Assembly (NCBI RefSeq): GCF_001742225.1
Contig: NZ_CP017076.1
Span: 1 to 64,000 of the forward strand
Source: Novosphingobium resinovorum
GTDB taxonomy: Bacteria > Pseudomonadota > Alphaproteobacteria > Sphingomonadales > Sphingomonadaceae
Reading direction: 5' to 3'
DNA: 64,000 bases
Each line of letters starts with the position of its first letter. The stretch's first letter is position 1. A program made the position numbers and the translations under genes. Positions 33,855-43,636 of the stretch are shown piece by piece. The notes beneath the pieces were generated by a model. The model saw only the letters and a program-made list of their open reading frames with translations, was not told where the DNA came from and searched no databases.

Positions 33855-34707
33855 CCGAGGGCGATGCCTTCTTCGCCGCAGGCTTGCGCGTTGACGAGGC
33901 TGACTTGCCGCCGGCCTTGCCGTCCCCGACCGACTTCTTGAGCGCCGCCATCAGATCGATGACGTTGCCCTTGCCGCTTGCCGGTTCCTCAACATCCTCC
34001 AGAATGCGCTTGTTGCTCTTCGACTTGGCCTTCTTGTCGATCAGGCGGTGGAGCGCATCGACATAGCGGTCGTGGAATTCGGCGGGCTTGAACGGTGCGG
34101 TCTTCTTGTCGATCAGCGTCGTGGCGAGGTCGAGCAGGTCGGCGTCGGGCTTCGCATCCTCGATGTCGCGGAAGTAGCCTTGCGCCTTGTGGACCTCGTC
34201 GGCGTAGCGCAGCACTTCCATCACCAGGCCCCGCCCGCAAGGCTTGATCGACACCAGTTGCTCGCGCCCGCGCACCGCCAGTTGCCCAAGGCCGACCTTG
34301 CGCGTCTTGCGCAGCGCCTCGCGCAGGACGGTGTACGCTTCCTCTGCCAGATCGTCGGCTGGGATGACGAAATAGGGCTTCTCGTAATAGAGCACATCGA
34401 TCTCATCGGCATCGACGAACTGGACGAGTTCGAGCGTCTTGCGGCTCTCGATCTTGACCGCCTCGATCTCCTCCTCGTCGAGCAGGACGTAGCTGCCCTT
34501 GGAAACCTCGAAGCCCTTGATAATCTCGTCGCGGTCCACCGGGCCGACGCCGGGCGCGACTTTCTCGTAGCGGATGCGCTTGCCGCTCGGCTCATGGATC
34601 TGATGAAAGGAAATCGCCGCGCCCGATCGCGTCGCCGGGTAGACCTCGATCGGGATCGAGACGAGCGCCAGTCGGATCTGGCCTTTCCAGTATGCGCGTG
34701 CGGGCAT
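33826..34707 (-). CDS. ku: Ku DNA end-binding protein
   Basis: 293 residues. MPARAYWKGQIRLALVSIPI opening, the beta-barrel core (FHQIHEPSGKRIRYEKVAPG, VEVSKGSYVLLDEEE-like), KPYFVIP, and a Lys/Ser-rich basic tail (PAAKKASPSGGSRARKRA) typical of the LigD-interacting end. ATG at 34707 chosen because aggaagga lies 9 bases ahead; the earlier ATGs at 34731/34728 encode that site. Recruits LigD to double-strand breaks. Confidence 0.95.
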   Translation of the reverse strand: MPARAYWKGQIRLALVSIPIEVYPATRSGAAISFHQIHEPSGKRIRYEKVAPGVGPVDRDEIIKGFEVSKGSYVLLDEEEIEAVKIESRKTLELVQFVDADEIDVLYYEKPYFVIPADDLAEEAYTVLREALRKTRKVGLGQLAVRGREQLVSIKPCGRGLVMEVLRYADEVHKAQGYFRDIEDAKPDADLLDLATTLIDKKTAPFKPAEFHDRYVDALHRLIDKKAKSKSNKRILEDVEEPASGKGNVIDLMAALKKSVGDGKAGGKSASSTRKPAAKKASPSGGSRARKRA

Positions 34708-34739
34708 GGGCGGTTCCTTCCTCGGCATCACAAGCCGGA

Positions 34740-35786
34740 TCAGGGCATGGTTGTTCCCGTCGCAGTCTGGCCGGTGGGAGCAGCGAGGCTTTCGGCCAGA
34801 TCATCGAGCGCCTCCTCGGGTATGCGCCGGGCGATTACGGCCATCGGGTCCTGCGGCTTGTGAGCGTCGATGACCGTGTCTTCGCCTCGCCACTGGCGCA
34901 GGCGTTCGGCCAGGTACGCGGCTCGCTGGCCGGTGATGACAGGGGCTGCCTTGCCGGGGGCGTGGCACTGCGCGCAGGCTGGCAGTTGCGCTTCGGGAAG
35001 GCCTTTCGCGACTATGGCGTGCCGGTCTGTAACGGGGCCGTGAGACAGGCCGGGCAGGCGCGCGTAATAGGTGACCGCAGCTTTCATTTGCGCCTCGTCG
35101 AGCCCGGCCGCGGCTGTCTGCATGACCGCGCTGGCCCGCTTGCCGGATTTGTAGGCCTGCAGCGCGCGCAGCATGTAGGCGGCATCCTGTCCGGCGATGA
35201 TCGGGATGTCGGGCTGGGCGCGTCCTTTGCCGTCGACGCCGTGGCAGCCCGCGCACTGGGGCAAGGGAGCGCCTGCGATCGGCCGAGTGAGCGCGCGGTA
35301 TTGCCGCGGTGTCATCGTCGGCAGGCGGCGCACGAAGCCGACCATGCGGCGGATTTCGTCGGCGCGGCTCTTTCCTGCCCATGCGGGCATGCCGGTGAAC
35401 TTGACGCCGTGGCGGATGATCCAGAACAGTTCGCGATCGGTGTAGTGGCCCGCCGTCTTGGCAAGGTTCGGCGCTGGCGGAGTGGCGGCCTGCATGACCG
35501 GGGAGGGCTCTTCCCCCGGCGCGCCGTGGCATACCTGGCAGGACTGGCGGAAATGCCCTGCCGCGCTGACGAGGCCCGTATCGTCACGGATGACCTTGGG
35601 CGTTTGCACGGCGCTGTAGGTGCGCGCGGAATTCTGCATCGTCCAGTGCAGGAACCAGTCGGTGATCTTCCAGTGCCCGGTGGAGGCAGCGACGGGCACC
35701 AGCCCTGCCGCCGCCGCGCCCAGCCCCAGCGTGAGTGCTGCGCTGAGGGCAAGCACCACACGCCCGGTCGTGATTTTCACCATCAT
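34740..35786 (-). CDS. exported triheme c-type cytochrome
   Basis: 348 residues. Signal-like N-terminus (VVLALSAALTLGLGAAAAGL) and three CXXCH heme sites: CQVCH, CAGCH and CAQCH, each in its own c-domain; distal Met candidates FTGMPAW and ASAVMQT. Overlaps the end of the ctaG-like gene upstream by 4 bases, so it belongs to the caa3 oxidase operon, probably as an electron donor or as an alcohol-dehydrogenase-like cytochrome. Periplasmic, membrane-tethered by its N-terminus. Confidence 0.9.
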   Translation of the reverse strand: MMVKITTGRVVLALSAALTLGLGAAAAGLVPVAASTGHWKITDWFLHWTMQNSARTYSAVQTPKVIRDDTGLVSAAGHFRQSCQVCHGAPGEEPSPVMQAATPPAPNLAKTAGHYTDRELFWIIRHGVKFTGMPAWAGKSRADEIRRMVGFVRRLPTMTPRQYRALTRPIAGAPLPQCAGCHGVDGKGRAQPDIPIIAGQDAAYMLRALQAYKSGKRASAVMQTAAAGLDEAQMKAAVTYYARLPGLSHGPVTDRHAIVAKGLPEAQLPACAQCHAPGKAAPVITGQRAAYLAERLRQWRGEDTVIDAHKPQDPMAVIARRIPEEALDDLAESLAAPTGQTATGTTMP

Positions 35787-36379
35787 GTCGCGGTGCTCCG
35801 GTCTTCTCGCAGCAGGGTCGCAAGCAGGCCCAGCCCGCCGATCAGGTAACTGGCGCCGCCGATCACCAGCATCACCACGCCGCCAAGTTGCTGGTCGCCG
35901 AGCGGATCAAGCCCGTGGCCATGGTGCATCCCGTGATAGAGCGGACGCGGCGCAAGGCCAATGAGGACGCCCAGCAGGGTCATGTGCATGGACGTAAGCA
36001 GCAGGGCGCCGATCCCGCTTGCTCGGGCCGGGGGGTGGATGGCCGCGCTCCACAGCAAAAAACCGGCCGCAAGAAAGCTCGCCTGCTCGATCACGGCTAT
36101 AAGGGCGTGACTATCGGCGGCGGCGCGCAAAGCGGGCAGATGCCAGCCCCAGACGGTCAGCAGTTCCAGCAACATCATGACCATCGGTGTGACGATCCGC
36201 GGCCAGCGCCTTGCCGGATCGGCAATGGTGCCCCGTGCGGCATAGGCCAGCAGCGGCGCGGCCACGGCCACGGCGATCATGTGTCCCGCCATGTGTCCAG
36301 TCATGCCCAGCGGCAGCGGCGACAGCGCCCAGCCGATCGGGACCAGAAGCAATCCGACAACCAGTGCGGCGCGCTTCAC
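35783..36379 (-). CDS. ctaG: CtaG-type cytochrome c oxidase assembly protein
   Basis: 198 residues, about five membrane segments. caa3_CtaG family features: LPLGMTGHMAGHMIAVAVAA, LLTVWGWHLPALR, LLTSMHMTLLGVLIGLAPRP then LYHGMHHGHGLDPLGDQQLG, rich in His and Met for copper. Encoded between the oxidase and the triheme cytochrome with overlaps on both sides. Confidence 0.88.
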   Translation of the reverse strand: MKRAALVVGLLLVPIGWALSPLPLGMTGHMAGHMIAVAVAAPLLAYAARGTIADPARRWPRIVTPMVMMLLELLTVWGWHLPALRAAADSHALIAVIEQASFLAAGFLLWSAAIHPPARASGIGALLLTSMHMTLLGVLIGLAPRPLYHGMHHGHGLDPLGDQQLGGVVMLVIGGASYLIGGLGLLATLLREDRSTAT

Positions 36380-36753
36380 CGGCAGTCTCCGATAAAGACG
36401 ACGGGCAGGGCGGTGAACAGCACCGACACGAAGCTGAGGCCCGCCAGCAGCAGCGTCGATTTGGCCAGGAACCGCAGGCGGTCGACCTCGGTGCCCTCGT
36501 CATGCGGGGGCGGATCACCGACGGTGCGCTGCTGTTTCCACGCGATCCAGCCAGACAGCGCGATCACCGCCAGCGCCAATACGGTGCCGAGGGCGAACAG
36601 GACCGGGAACTTCGCGAAGGCGCCGTCCTTGGCGCAGGATATCGCCGCCCACAGGTAGGCGAAGAGGAAATGGCCCGCCCATACCGCAGGCGGCACGATG
36701 AGAGTCCAGAGCGTGACCTTGAGCCGCTCATGCCACTTGCGCCGCTCACTCAT
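36376..36753 (-). CDS. small membrane protein of the caa3 oxidase operon
   Basis: 125 residues: MSERRKWHERLKVTLWTLIV opening, membrane helices at about 15-40, 50-72 and 100-120, with a charged cytoplasmic loop (QQRTVGDPPPHDEGTEVDR). Start overlaps the oxidase stop and its stop overlaps the CtaG start. Unknown role, probably an oxidase accessory protein. Confidence 0.8.
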   Translation of the reverse strand: MSERRKWHERLKVTLWTLIVPPAVWAGHFLFAYLWAAISCAKDGAFAKFPVLFALGTVLALAVIALSGWIAWKQQRTVGDPPPHDEGTEVDRLRFLAKSTLLLAGLSFVSVLFTALPVVFIGDCR

Positions 36754-39275
36754 CACGCGAGCTCCGGAAACAGGCCGATAGTGAGGTACGTGACCGCCAC
36801 CGTCAGCGCGAGGAAGTGCATGTAGACGGTGACGTTGCGGATATCGGCGTCGTGCGCGGGCGTCATCTTCCCGGCAAGGCTGCGCGCAAGGACGTAGGCC
36901 AGCATGATCGCGGCGACGCCGCAGTGCGCCGTCGTCCAGATCGCCAGCGTCCAGACGATGGCTGGATAGCTGTGCATCTGCGGGTCCATTCCTGAGAGCC
37001 AGGGTCCGGCAAGACCTGCGTAGATACCGGCAAGACTGGCCGCGATGCCCACCAGTACCAGTACGCGGGCGAGCGCGATCTTGCCGCACGCGTGAACTTC
37101 GCGTGCGCCCACCGTCGCCAGCCAGCTTGCGAGCCCGACTGCCAGAGCCACCATCGGCCACCAGACGCCCGGTCCGTCCGCCATCGCCATCGGCGGGAAG
37201 TCCTCGTGCCGGGTCCAGAAAAAGTAGTAGCCGAAGACGAGGCCGGAGAACGCCGTCGCATCGGCCATCATGGTGATGAACATCGCCCACCACCCCGGCG
37301 CCGCGTCGCCCGAGATGTAGAGCGGCAGTTCCAGCCCGTGGCCGATCGGCTTGCGGGGCTTCTCCGGAATCTCCGCCGTGCCGGTCCACAGCCATGTCAG
37401 CACCAGCGCCAGCGTCAGCATGCCCGAGGCGAGCGCGGCCCAGTAGAAGTGGTAGGTCGTCAGGATGAACACCCCGCCCAGCGCAACCGCCGTCAGCATC
37501 GGCAGCCAGCTCGGCCCGCCGAGACGGATCACTGACACCGGGCGGGCATCGAGCACCGAGGTCACGATCGTCTCGCGCCGGCCTTCCTCGGCGTCGGGCA
37601 GAAAGTAGCGGCCTTCGTCCACCTTGCGCACGAAGTCCTCCTGATCCCAGATCGGATAGCGGCTCTCGATCAGTGGGATCGAGCGGATGCCCCAGTTCTC
37701 GTCATCGGGATGGGCCAGCCACTCCAGCGTGCCCGCAGCCCATGGATTGCGCGGGGCCTTCTGCCGCCATGGCGAGCGGTACAAGTCCAGCACGATGACC
37801 GCCACACCCGCCGCGATCACGAACGAGCCGATGGTGGAGGCAAGATTGAGGCCGCCGAGGCCAAGCTCCTCCGGATAGGTGAAGACGCGGCGCGGCATTC
37901 CCTCGAGCCCCGACAGGTGCATCGGGAAGAAGCACATGTTGGCGCCCACGAAGATGAGCCAGAACGCGGTGCGCCCCAGTCGGTCCGACAGCTTCTTGCC
38001 CGTCACCAGCGGCCAATAGTAGTAGAGCCCTGCGAACAGCGGCATCAGCGTGCCGCCGATCAGCACGTAATGCAGGTGGGCGACGACGAAGTATGTGTCG
38101 TGCGCCTGCCAGTCGAACGGGGCGACGGCCACCATTACCCCGGTCAGCCCGCCGATGACGAAGATCGCCAAGCTCCCCGCCGCGTAGAGCAGCGGCGTCG
38201 ACCAGACCACACGCCCCGCCCAGAGCGTCACGATGAACACGAAGATCTGCACCGCCGTCGGGATCGCCACGGCCTCCGACGCGGCGGAGAAGAACGCGAG
38301 GCTGATCTTGGGCAGCCCGGTCGCGAACATGTGATGGACCCAGAGCCCAAACGAAAGGAACGCGGTGCCCACCGCCGCCAGCACGATCCACGGATAGCCC
38401 AGTAGGTGCCGACGCGCGAATGTCGGCACCAGCATCGCGAACAGGGCGATCGAGGGTAGGAAGACGATGTAGACCTCCGGATGGCCGAAGATCCAGAACA
38501 GGTGTTGCCATAGCAGCGGATCGCCGCCGCGCGAGGCGTCGAAGAACGGCCAGTCGAGCAGGCGCTCCATCTCGAACAGCACGTCGCCTGCGATCAGCGG
38601 CGGGAAGGCGAACAGGATCATCACCGCGACGACGAGGATGTACCAGGCATAGAGCGGCATCAGGTTGAGCCGCATCCCCGGCGGGCGGCATTTCAGGACG
38701 CCGACGATCAGTTCGACGGCGGCGGCGACGGAGGACACCTCGATGAAGGACAGCCCCAGCATCCAGATATCTGCGCCGAGGCCGGACAGGTCCGTGCGCG
38801 TGGTCAGCGGCGGGTACATGAACCACCCGCCATCGGGCGCAGCATCGAAGAAGATCGAGCCCGATACGAACACCCCGCCGATCAGGAACGACCAGTATCC
38901 GAAAGCGGACAGGCGCGGAAAGGGCAGGTCGCGCGCGCCCAGCAATTGCGGCAGCAGGATGATCGACACCGCCTCGAACATCGGTACGGCGAAGAGGAAC
39001 ATCATCACCGAGCCGTGCAGCGTGAACAGCTGGTTGAACGTCCCTGCTTCCACCAGATCGTTGTCCGGCACCGCCAGCTGCATGCGTATGATGAGCGCGA
39101 GCACGCCCGCGAACAGCATGAAACCGAACGCGGTCAGGACGTACCACACGCCGACTTGGTTGTTGTTGGTGTCCGTCCAGCGCAGGAACAGTCCCTTGGG
39201 CGGTTCCCAGACCTTGCGGAGCCGCACTTCCTGCGCCTCGCGCAGCGCGATGTCGTCCTGATCGTGCAGGCTCAT
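36753..39275 (-). CDS. ctaD: cytochrome c oxidase subunit I+III fusion (caa3 type)
   Basis: 840 residues. Subunit I at about 1-560: LHGSVMMFLFAVPMFE (heme a His), WIFGHPEVYIVFLPS (CuB His and cross-linked Tyr), WVHHMFATG (CuB His pair), HDTYFVVAHLHYVLIGG (heme ligands). Subunit III follows at about 640-840 (GWWAMFITMMADATAFSGLV, FGYYFFWTRHEDFPP, TTAHCGVAA) without a stop, so ctaD and ctaE are one gene. Start at 39275 overlaps the ctaC stop; the frame further upstream is antisense noise. Terminal O2 reductase, inner membrane. Confidence 0.95.
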   Translation of the reverse strand: MSLHDQDDIALREAQEVRLRKVWEPPKGLFLRWTDTNNNQVGVWYVLTAFGFMLFAGVLALIIRMQLAVPDNDLVEAGTFNQLFTLHGSVMMFLFAVPMFEAVSIILLPQLLGARDLPFPRLSAFGYWSFLIGGVFVSGSIFFDAAPDGGWFMYPPLTTRTDLSGLGADIWMLGLSFIEVSSVAAAVELIVGVLKCRPPGMRLNLMPLYAWYILVVAVMILFAFPPLIAGDVLFEMERLLDWPFFDASRGGDPLLWQHLFWIFGHPEVYIVFLPSIALFAMLVPTFARRHLLGYPWIVLAAVGTAFLSFGLWVHHMFATGLPKISLAFFSAASEAVAIPTAVQIFVFIVTLWAGRVVWSTPLLYAAGSLAIFVIGGLTGVMVAVAPFDWQAHDTYFVVAHLHYVLIGGTLMPLFAGLYYYWPLVTGKKLSDRLGRTAFWLIFVGANMCFFPMHLSGLEGMPRRVFTYPEELGLGGLNLASTIGSFVIAAGVAVIVLDLYRSPWRQKAPRNPWAAGTLEWLAHPDDENWGIRSIPLIESRYPIWDQEDFVRKVDEGRYFLPDAEEGRRETIVTSVLDARPVSVIRLGGPSWLPMLTAVALGGVFILTTYHFYWAALASGMLTLALVLTWLWTGTAEIPEKPRKPIGHGLELPLYISGDAAPGWWAMFITMMADATAFSGLVFGYYFFWTRHEDFPPMAMADGPGVWWPMVALAVGLASWLATVGAREVHACGKIALARVLVLVGIAASLAGIYAGLAGPWLSGMDPQMHSYPAIVWTLAIWTTAHCGVAAIMLAYVLARSLAGKMTPAHDADIRNVTVYMHFLALTVAVTYLTIGLFPELA

Positions 39276-40234
39276 CGTCCCGCCTCCTTCAGCCAGCGGG
39301 CGATTGCGCGTGCGTCTGCCTCCGGCATCGCGGCGTAGGAGGGCATGCGGGCTCCCGGCTTTGACTTGTGCGGATCGCGGATGAAGGCGGCGGTGTTCTC
39401 CACGGTGGGGGCAAGGATGCCAGCGCCCAGCGTGCGGCGTGTCCCGAAGTGGGTGAGGTCGGGGCCGATGCCCGATCCCCCGCTCTGGCCGCCGTTCAGG
39501 GAATGGCACGCATTGCAGCCACTGGCCGCGAACAGCGCCGCGCCGCGACCCTGCGTGCGAATGGGCGGCTCGCGACTGGTCGCCAGCCATGCGTCGAAGG
39601 CGGCGGGCTCCATCGCGATCACGTCGAACGCCATCAGCGCATGGCTGAGGCCGCAGAACTCCGCGCAGACGCCGCGATAGATGCCCGCCTTGTCGGCCTT
39701 GACGACGAGGTAGTTGGTGCGCCCCGGGATCATGTCCATCTTCCCCGCAAGGCCGGGGATCCAGAAGCTGTGGATCACGTCGGTCGCGGTCAGTTCGAAC
39801 ACGATAGTGCGGCCCACTGGAATGCGCACTTCGTTGGCGGAGATCAGGGGCGGCTGGCCCTGATGTTTGTAGCGCACCCGCCACCAGAACTGCTCGCCCT
39901 CGACATGCACGCGCAGGTTCTGCGCGGCGTCGGGGAGCGGACGCATCGCGGGCAGGGCCCAGACCAACAGTGCCGTCAGCACCACCGTCGGCACGATCGC
40001 GCCGAGCCAGAGCACCATGCGCATTCCGCCCGCGTGGTCCAGTCGCCCCTCCGGCGCGCGCACCGCGAGGACGAACACGGCTACCACGCCCAGCGCGATG
40101 ATCACCGCGCCGATCACCAGCACCATGGTCATCGTCAGCGTTGAGCGTGCCTCCAGCCCGAACGGTGCGAGCGCGGACTGGTGGTTGTTGCACCCGGCCA
40201 GCAAAGCCGCGCAGACGATGATCGATTTGCGCAA
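39272..40234 (-). CDS. ctaC: cytochrome c oxidase subunit II with fused cytochrome c (caa3)
   Basis: About 320 residues from TTG 40234, which starts a lipoprotein signal (LRKSIIVCAALLAGC). Two membrane helices, then the CuA domain (FWIPGLAGKMDMIPGRTNYL, GVCAEFCGLSHALMAFDVIA) and a C-terminal c-domain with CNACH and MPSYAAMP. This arrangement defines caa3 oxidases. No ATG fits: the next one (MTMVLVIG) lies inside the first helix. First gene of the oxidase run. Confidence 0.92.
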   Translation of the reverse strand: MRKSIIVCAALLAGCNNHQSALAPFGLEARSTLTMTMVLVIGAVIIALGVVAVFVLAVRAPEGRLDHAGGMRMVLWLGAIVPTVVLTALLVWALPAMRPLPDAAQNLRVHVEGEQFWWRVRYKHQGQPPLISANEVRIPVGRTIVFELTATDVIHSFWIPGLAGKMDMIPGRTNYLVVKADKAGIYRGVCAEFCGLSHALMAFDVIAMEPAAFDAWLATSREPPIRTQGRGAALFAASGCNACHSLNGGQSGGSGIGPDLTHFGTRRTLGAGILAPTVENTAAFIRDPHKSKPGARMPSYAAMPEADARAIARWLKEAGR

Positions 40235-40334
40235 GATGCCCCTTGTCCCGTGCTGTCCCCTGTGTGCGCCTGACAACGCGCGAGCGGGGCAAGAGTTCGG
40301 AGAGGCGGGCGTTACAAAGGGTTGCTGGCCCCCA

Positions 40335-42662
40335 TCACAGCAGCTTGTCGAGCGTGATCGGCAGGTCGCGGACCCGCTTTCCCGTCGCATTGTAGATAGC
40401 GTTGGCGACCGCTGCGGCCGTGCCGGTGATGCCGATCTCGCCGATGCCGCGCGCGCCCATCGGCGTGTGCGGGTCTGGAATGTCGGTCCAGATCACGTCA
40501 ATCTCGGGCACGTCCATGTGGACAGGGATATGGTACTCGGACAGGCTCGGGTTCATGACCCGGCCATTGCGTTCGTCGATCTGGGTTTCTTCCATCAGCG
40601 CCAGGCCAAGGCCCATGATGATGCCGCCGCGAAACTGGCTGGTCGCGGTCTTGGGATTGAGGATGCGCCCGCAGTCGAAGGAACCGAGGAAGCGGCTGAC
40701 GCGCGGTTCGCCCGTGATCGCATTGACGCGTACCTCGCAGAACATCGCCGCATGGCTGTGCATCGACCAGTGCATGAGCTCGAGCGGCGGTGGCCCTTCG
40801 CCCGTCACTTCTATGCTGTCCTGACCCGCACGGGCGAGGATCGAGGCGTATGTCTCGTGCCGCTCGGGCTCGTCACGCTTGCAAAGACCGGCATCCCGGC
40901 ATGCCACGTCGTCAGGCTTGAGGCCTGCCAAGGGGGAATCATTGCCGACAATCTCCAGCAGTTCCGTGATAAGCAGGCGGTGCGCCGCGATAACGGCTGC
41001 GCCGATGGCGGCGGTTTGCTGCGATCCTCCTGCCAGCACGGTGCCCGGAAGCGTGGAATCGCCGTACTCGAAATCCATCGCCTCGATCGGCAGCCCCAGC
41101 CGTTCGGCGGTGACCTGCACTTGCGCGGTGGCGGTGCCCATGCCCATTTCGTGCGCGGCGATCCCCACGCTGGCGCCTTTCGGCGTCATGGTCAGCCGTG
41201 CAGCGCCGCCGGGCATGCGGTAGTAGGGATAAGTGCCCTTGGCGCAGCCCATGCCGATGAGCCATTCGCCTTCGCGTCGGCTGGCTGGAACCGCACTACG
41301 CTTATCCCACCCGAACGCCTGTGCGCCCGCGCGCCAGGCATCGACGATGCGGCGCGAGGAAAAAGGCAGGCCGTTTAGCGGATCGACCTCGGGTTCGTTG
41401 CGGATGCGCAGTTCGATAGGATCGATGCCCAGCGCCTCGGCCAGTTCATCCATGGTTGATTCCAGCGCAAATGTTCCCACTGATTCGCCCGGCGCTCGCA
41501 TGAAAGTATTGGCCAGGAGGTCCAGTTCGACCGTGTGCACATCGAGTTCAATTGTCTCGGCATCATAGGCGCTGCGGGCAGCGAGGATGAACGGCTCCGG
41601 CATGACGTTCGAGGGCGTCTTGGCGGTAAGGCCCTTATGGATCAGCGCTTTCAGCTTTCCGTCCGCATCCGCGCCAAGGCTGACCTGCTGTTCCGTCAAC
41701 GACCGACCGCCGACCAGTCGGTAAACGCCTTCGCGCGACAGGACGAGGCGTACCGGGCGTCCGCAAAGCTGCGCGGCGGCGGCGGCAAGAACATGATGCT
41801 GCCACATGCATTTGCCGCCAAAACCCCCACCGACGTAAGGCGAGGTAACAACGATCTTGTCCTCGGGAATGCCGAACATCTGTCCGAGCGACCAAGCCGT
41901 ATGGCTGACAAGCTGGGAGGCGTCGTGGATGCGCAGGACATCATCCTGCCAGGCCACCGTCACCGCGTGCAGCTCGATCGCATTGTGATTGTGGCGCGGA
42001 GTGCGATAGGTCGCATCGACGCGCACGGCTGCTGCATCCAGCGCGGCTTTCGCCTTGCCCTTCTCGTCATGCAGCGGCTGGCCCATGAACATCGCGGGCC
42101 GGGCGTCAGGGCGGGCTTCGTCGAATGCTGTTACGGCAGCCACGGCTTCATAGATCACTTCGATCAGAGAGGCGGCGTGATCGGCCTGCTCCTGCGTATC
42201 CGCCAGCACCACGGCTACGGGCTGACCGTTCCAGTGGACCTGATCGTCCTGCATCACTGGAAGGCTGTCCCCGCCCGCCGCCTTGGGGTTTGACATGAAC
42301 GCAGGCGGCGGCGAGAGGCGGGGCGCATTGCGGTAGGTCATCACCTCGACCACGCCGTCGGCGGCCAGCGCGCGAGCGGTATCGAGGCTGGCGATGCGGC
42401 CCTTGGCGATGGTGCTGAAAGCAATGGCGGCAAAGACCATGCCCTCCATCGGAAACTCTGCCGCGAACCGGGCCGTGCCCGAGACCTTGAGCGGGCCGTC
42501 AATCCTCGATACCGCGCGCCCCAGATGCCCATGCTGGTGGCCGATCAGCGGATCGGGCACACCGCCCGGCACCCAGTTGTCCGGCGCCAAGGCGACGGCC
42601 TTCGCCATCAGGCCCTGCGCCATGCCCTGTACGAGGCCCTTGGCGTCCTTGGCGATGTTCAT
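40335..42662 (-). CDS. molybdopterin-binding subunit, xanthine/aldehyde dehydrogenase family
   Basis: 775 residues. LGRAVSRIDGPLKVSGTARF opening, SPYVGGGFGGKCMW, AHEMGMGTATAQVQVTAERL, and the catalytic Glu region GARGIGEIGITGTAAAVANA near the C-terminus. This is the large subunit of a PaoABC/YagTSR-like molybdoenzyme that hydroxylates aldehydes or heterocycles. Overlaps the FAD subunit gene by 4 bases. No Tat signal. Confidence 0.92.
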   Translation of the reverse strand: MNIAKDAKGLVQGMAQGLMAKAVALAPDNWVPGGVPDPLIGHQHGHLGRAVSRIDGPLKVSGTARFAAEFPMEGMVFAAIAFSTIAKGRIASLDTARALAADGVVEVMTYRNAPRLSPPPAFMSNPKAAGGDSLPVMQDDQVHWNGQPVAVVLADTQEQADHAASLIEVIYEAVAAVTAFDEARPDARPAMFMGQPLHDEKGKAKAALDAAAVRVDATYRTPRHNHNAIELHAVTVAWQDDVLRIHDASQLVSHTAWSLGQMFGIPEDKIVVTSPYVGGGFGGKCMWQHHVLAAAAAQLCGRPVRLVLSREGVYRLVGGRSLTEQQVSLGADADGKLKALIHKGLTAKTPSNVMPEPFILAARSAYDAETIELDVHTVELDLLANTFMRAPGESVGTFALESTMDELAEALGIDPIELRIRNEPEVDPLNGLPFSSRRIVDAWRAGAQAFGWDKRSAVPASRREGEWLIGMGCAKGTYPYYRMPGGAARLTMTPKGASVGIAAHEMGMGTATAQVQVTAERLGLPIEAMDFEYGDSTLPGTVLAGGSQQTAAIGAAVIAAHRLLITELLEIVGNDSPLAGLKPDDVACRDAGLCKRDEPERHETYASILARAGQDSIEVTGEGPPPLELMHWSMHSHAAMFCEVRVNAITGEPRVSRFLGSFDCGRILNPKTATSQFRGGIIMGLGLALMEETQIDERNGRVMNPSLSEYHIPVHMDVPEIDVIWTDIPDPHTPMGARGIGEIGITGTAAAVANAIYNATGKRVRDLPITLDKLL

Positions 42663-43636
42663 GCCGGGTCTCCCGTCAGTTCCTCAAGCACGGCGACGAG
42701 GGTGCGGCGGGCGAGTTCTATCTTGAAGCCGTTATGCCGCAGCGCGCGGGCCTGGCTCAATTCGGCATCGGCCGCTGTTGCGAAGGCGACCTGGCCGACA
42801 GGCCCGCCCCGCAGGACGTCCTCGGCGCGCCGTGCGCGCCAGGGGCGATGCGCAACGCCGCCGAGGGCCAAGCGAACATCGCGGATATGCCCGTCCTCGA
42901 CGGTGATCGCGCCTGCGACCGAAACCAGCGCGAAGGCGTAGCTCGAACGATCTCGCACCTTGCGGTACGTCGAACGGCGGAGGGCAGGTGGCAGTTCGAT
43001 CGCGGTGATCAATTCACCCTGATCCAGCACGGTCTCGATATCGGGTCGATCGCCTGGCAGTCGGTGCAGGTCGGCCAGCGGGATTTGCCGTTCGCCTTTG
43101 GATGTGCGCGTGTGGACGACGGCATCAAGTGACGCCAGCGCAACCGCCATGTCCGAAGGGTGTACGGCGATACAGGCGTCTGAAGCTCCAAGGATCGCAT
43201 GGTTGCGATTGAAGCCCTCGAGCGCGTCGCAGCCCTGTCCGACGTGGCGCTTGTTGCAGCGCGATCCGCTCTCGTCGTAGAAATAGGCGCAGCGCGTGCG
43301 CTGGAGCAGATTGCCGCCCGCCGTCGCCATGTTGCGAATCTGGGCGCTGGCACCGGCAAGGATGGCGCGGGAAAGAATGGGGTAGCGCTGCCTGACGAGC
43401 GGATGCGCCGCAATCGCGGTGTTGCGTGTCCCCGCTCCGATCATCAGGCCGGCGTTCGCAGTTTCCTCGATACCGACGGCAAGGCCGGATACGTCCACCA
43501 GAGCTTCGGGACGCTCGATCGTCTCGCGCATCAGATCAACGAGATTGGTGCCGCCTCCCAGATAACGCGCTCCGGTCCCGGCCTGGAGCACGGCGTCGCT
43601 GGCATCGGCAGCGCGTGCGTAACGCAGAGGTGTCAT
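42659..43636 (-). CDS. FAD-binding subunit, xanthine/aldehyde dehydrogenase family
   Basis: 325 residues. FAD-binding LGGGTNLVDLM and GAGTRNTAIA, ATAGGNLLQRTRC. The Cys-bearing insertion (TRCAYFYD, RCNKRHVGQGCDA, ACIAVHPSD) is the [4Fe-4S] site specific to PaoB/YagS-type subunits, which separates it from plain CoxM-type proteins. Sits between the two other subunits with ATGA overlaps. Confidence 0.92.
   Translation of the reverse strand: MTPLRYARAADASDAVLQAGTGARYLGGGTNLVDLMRETIERPEALVDVSGLAVGIEETANAGLMIGAGTRNTAIAAHPLVRQRYPILSRAILAGASAQIRNMATAGGNLLQRTRCAYFYDESGSRCNKRHVGQGCDALEGFNRNHAILGASDACIAVHPSDMAVALASLDAVVHTRTSKGERQIPLADLHRLPGDRPDIETVLDQGELITAIELPPALRRSTYRKVRDRSSYAFALVSVAGAITVEDGHIRDVRLALGGVAHRPWRARRAEDVLRGGPVGQVAFATAADAELSQARALRHNGFKIELARRTLVAVLEELTGDPA

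Noticed and set aside
31626..33941. 771-codon open frame opposite ligD
   Set aside because: Antisense shadow; LigD motifs on the other strand are complete.
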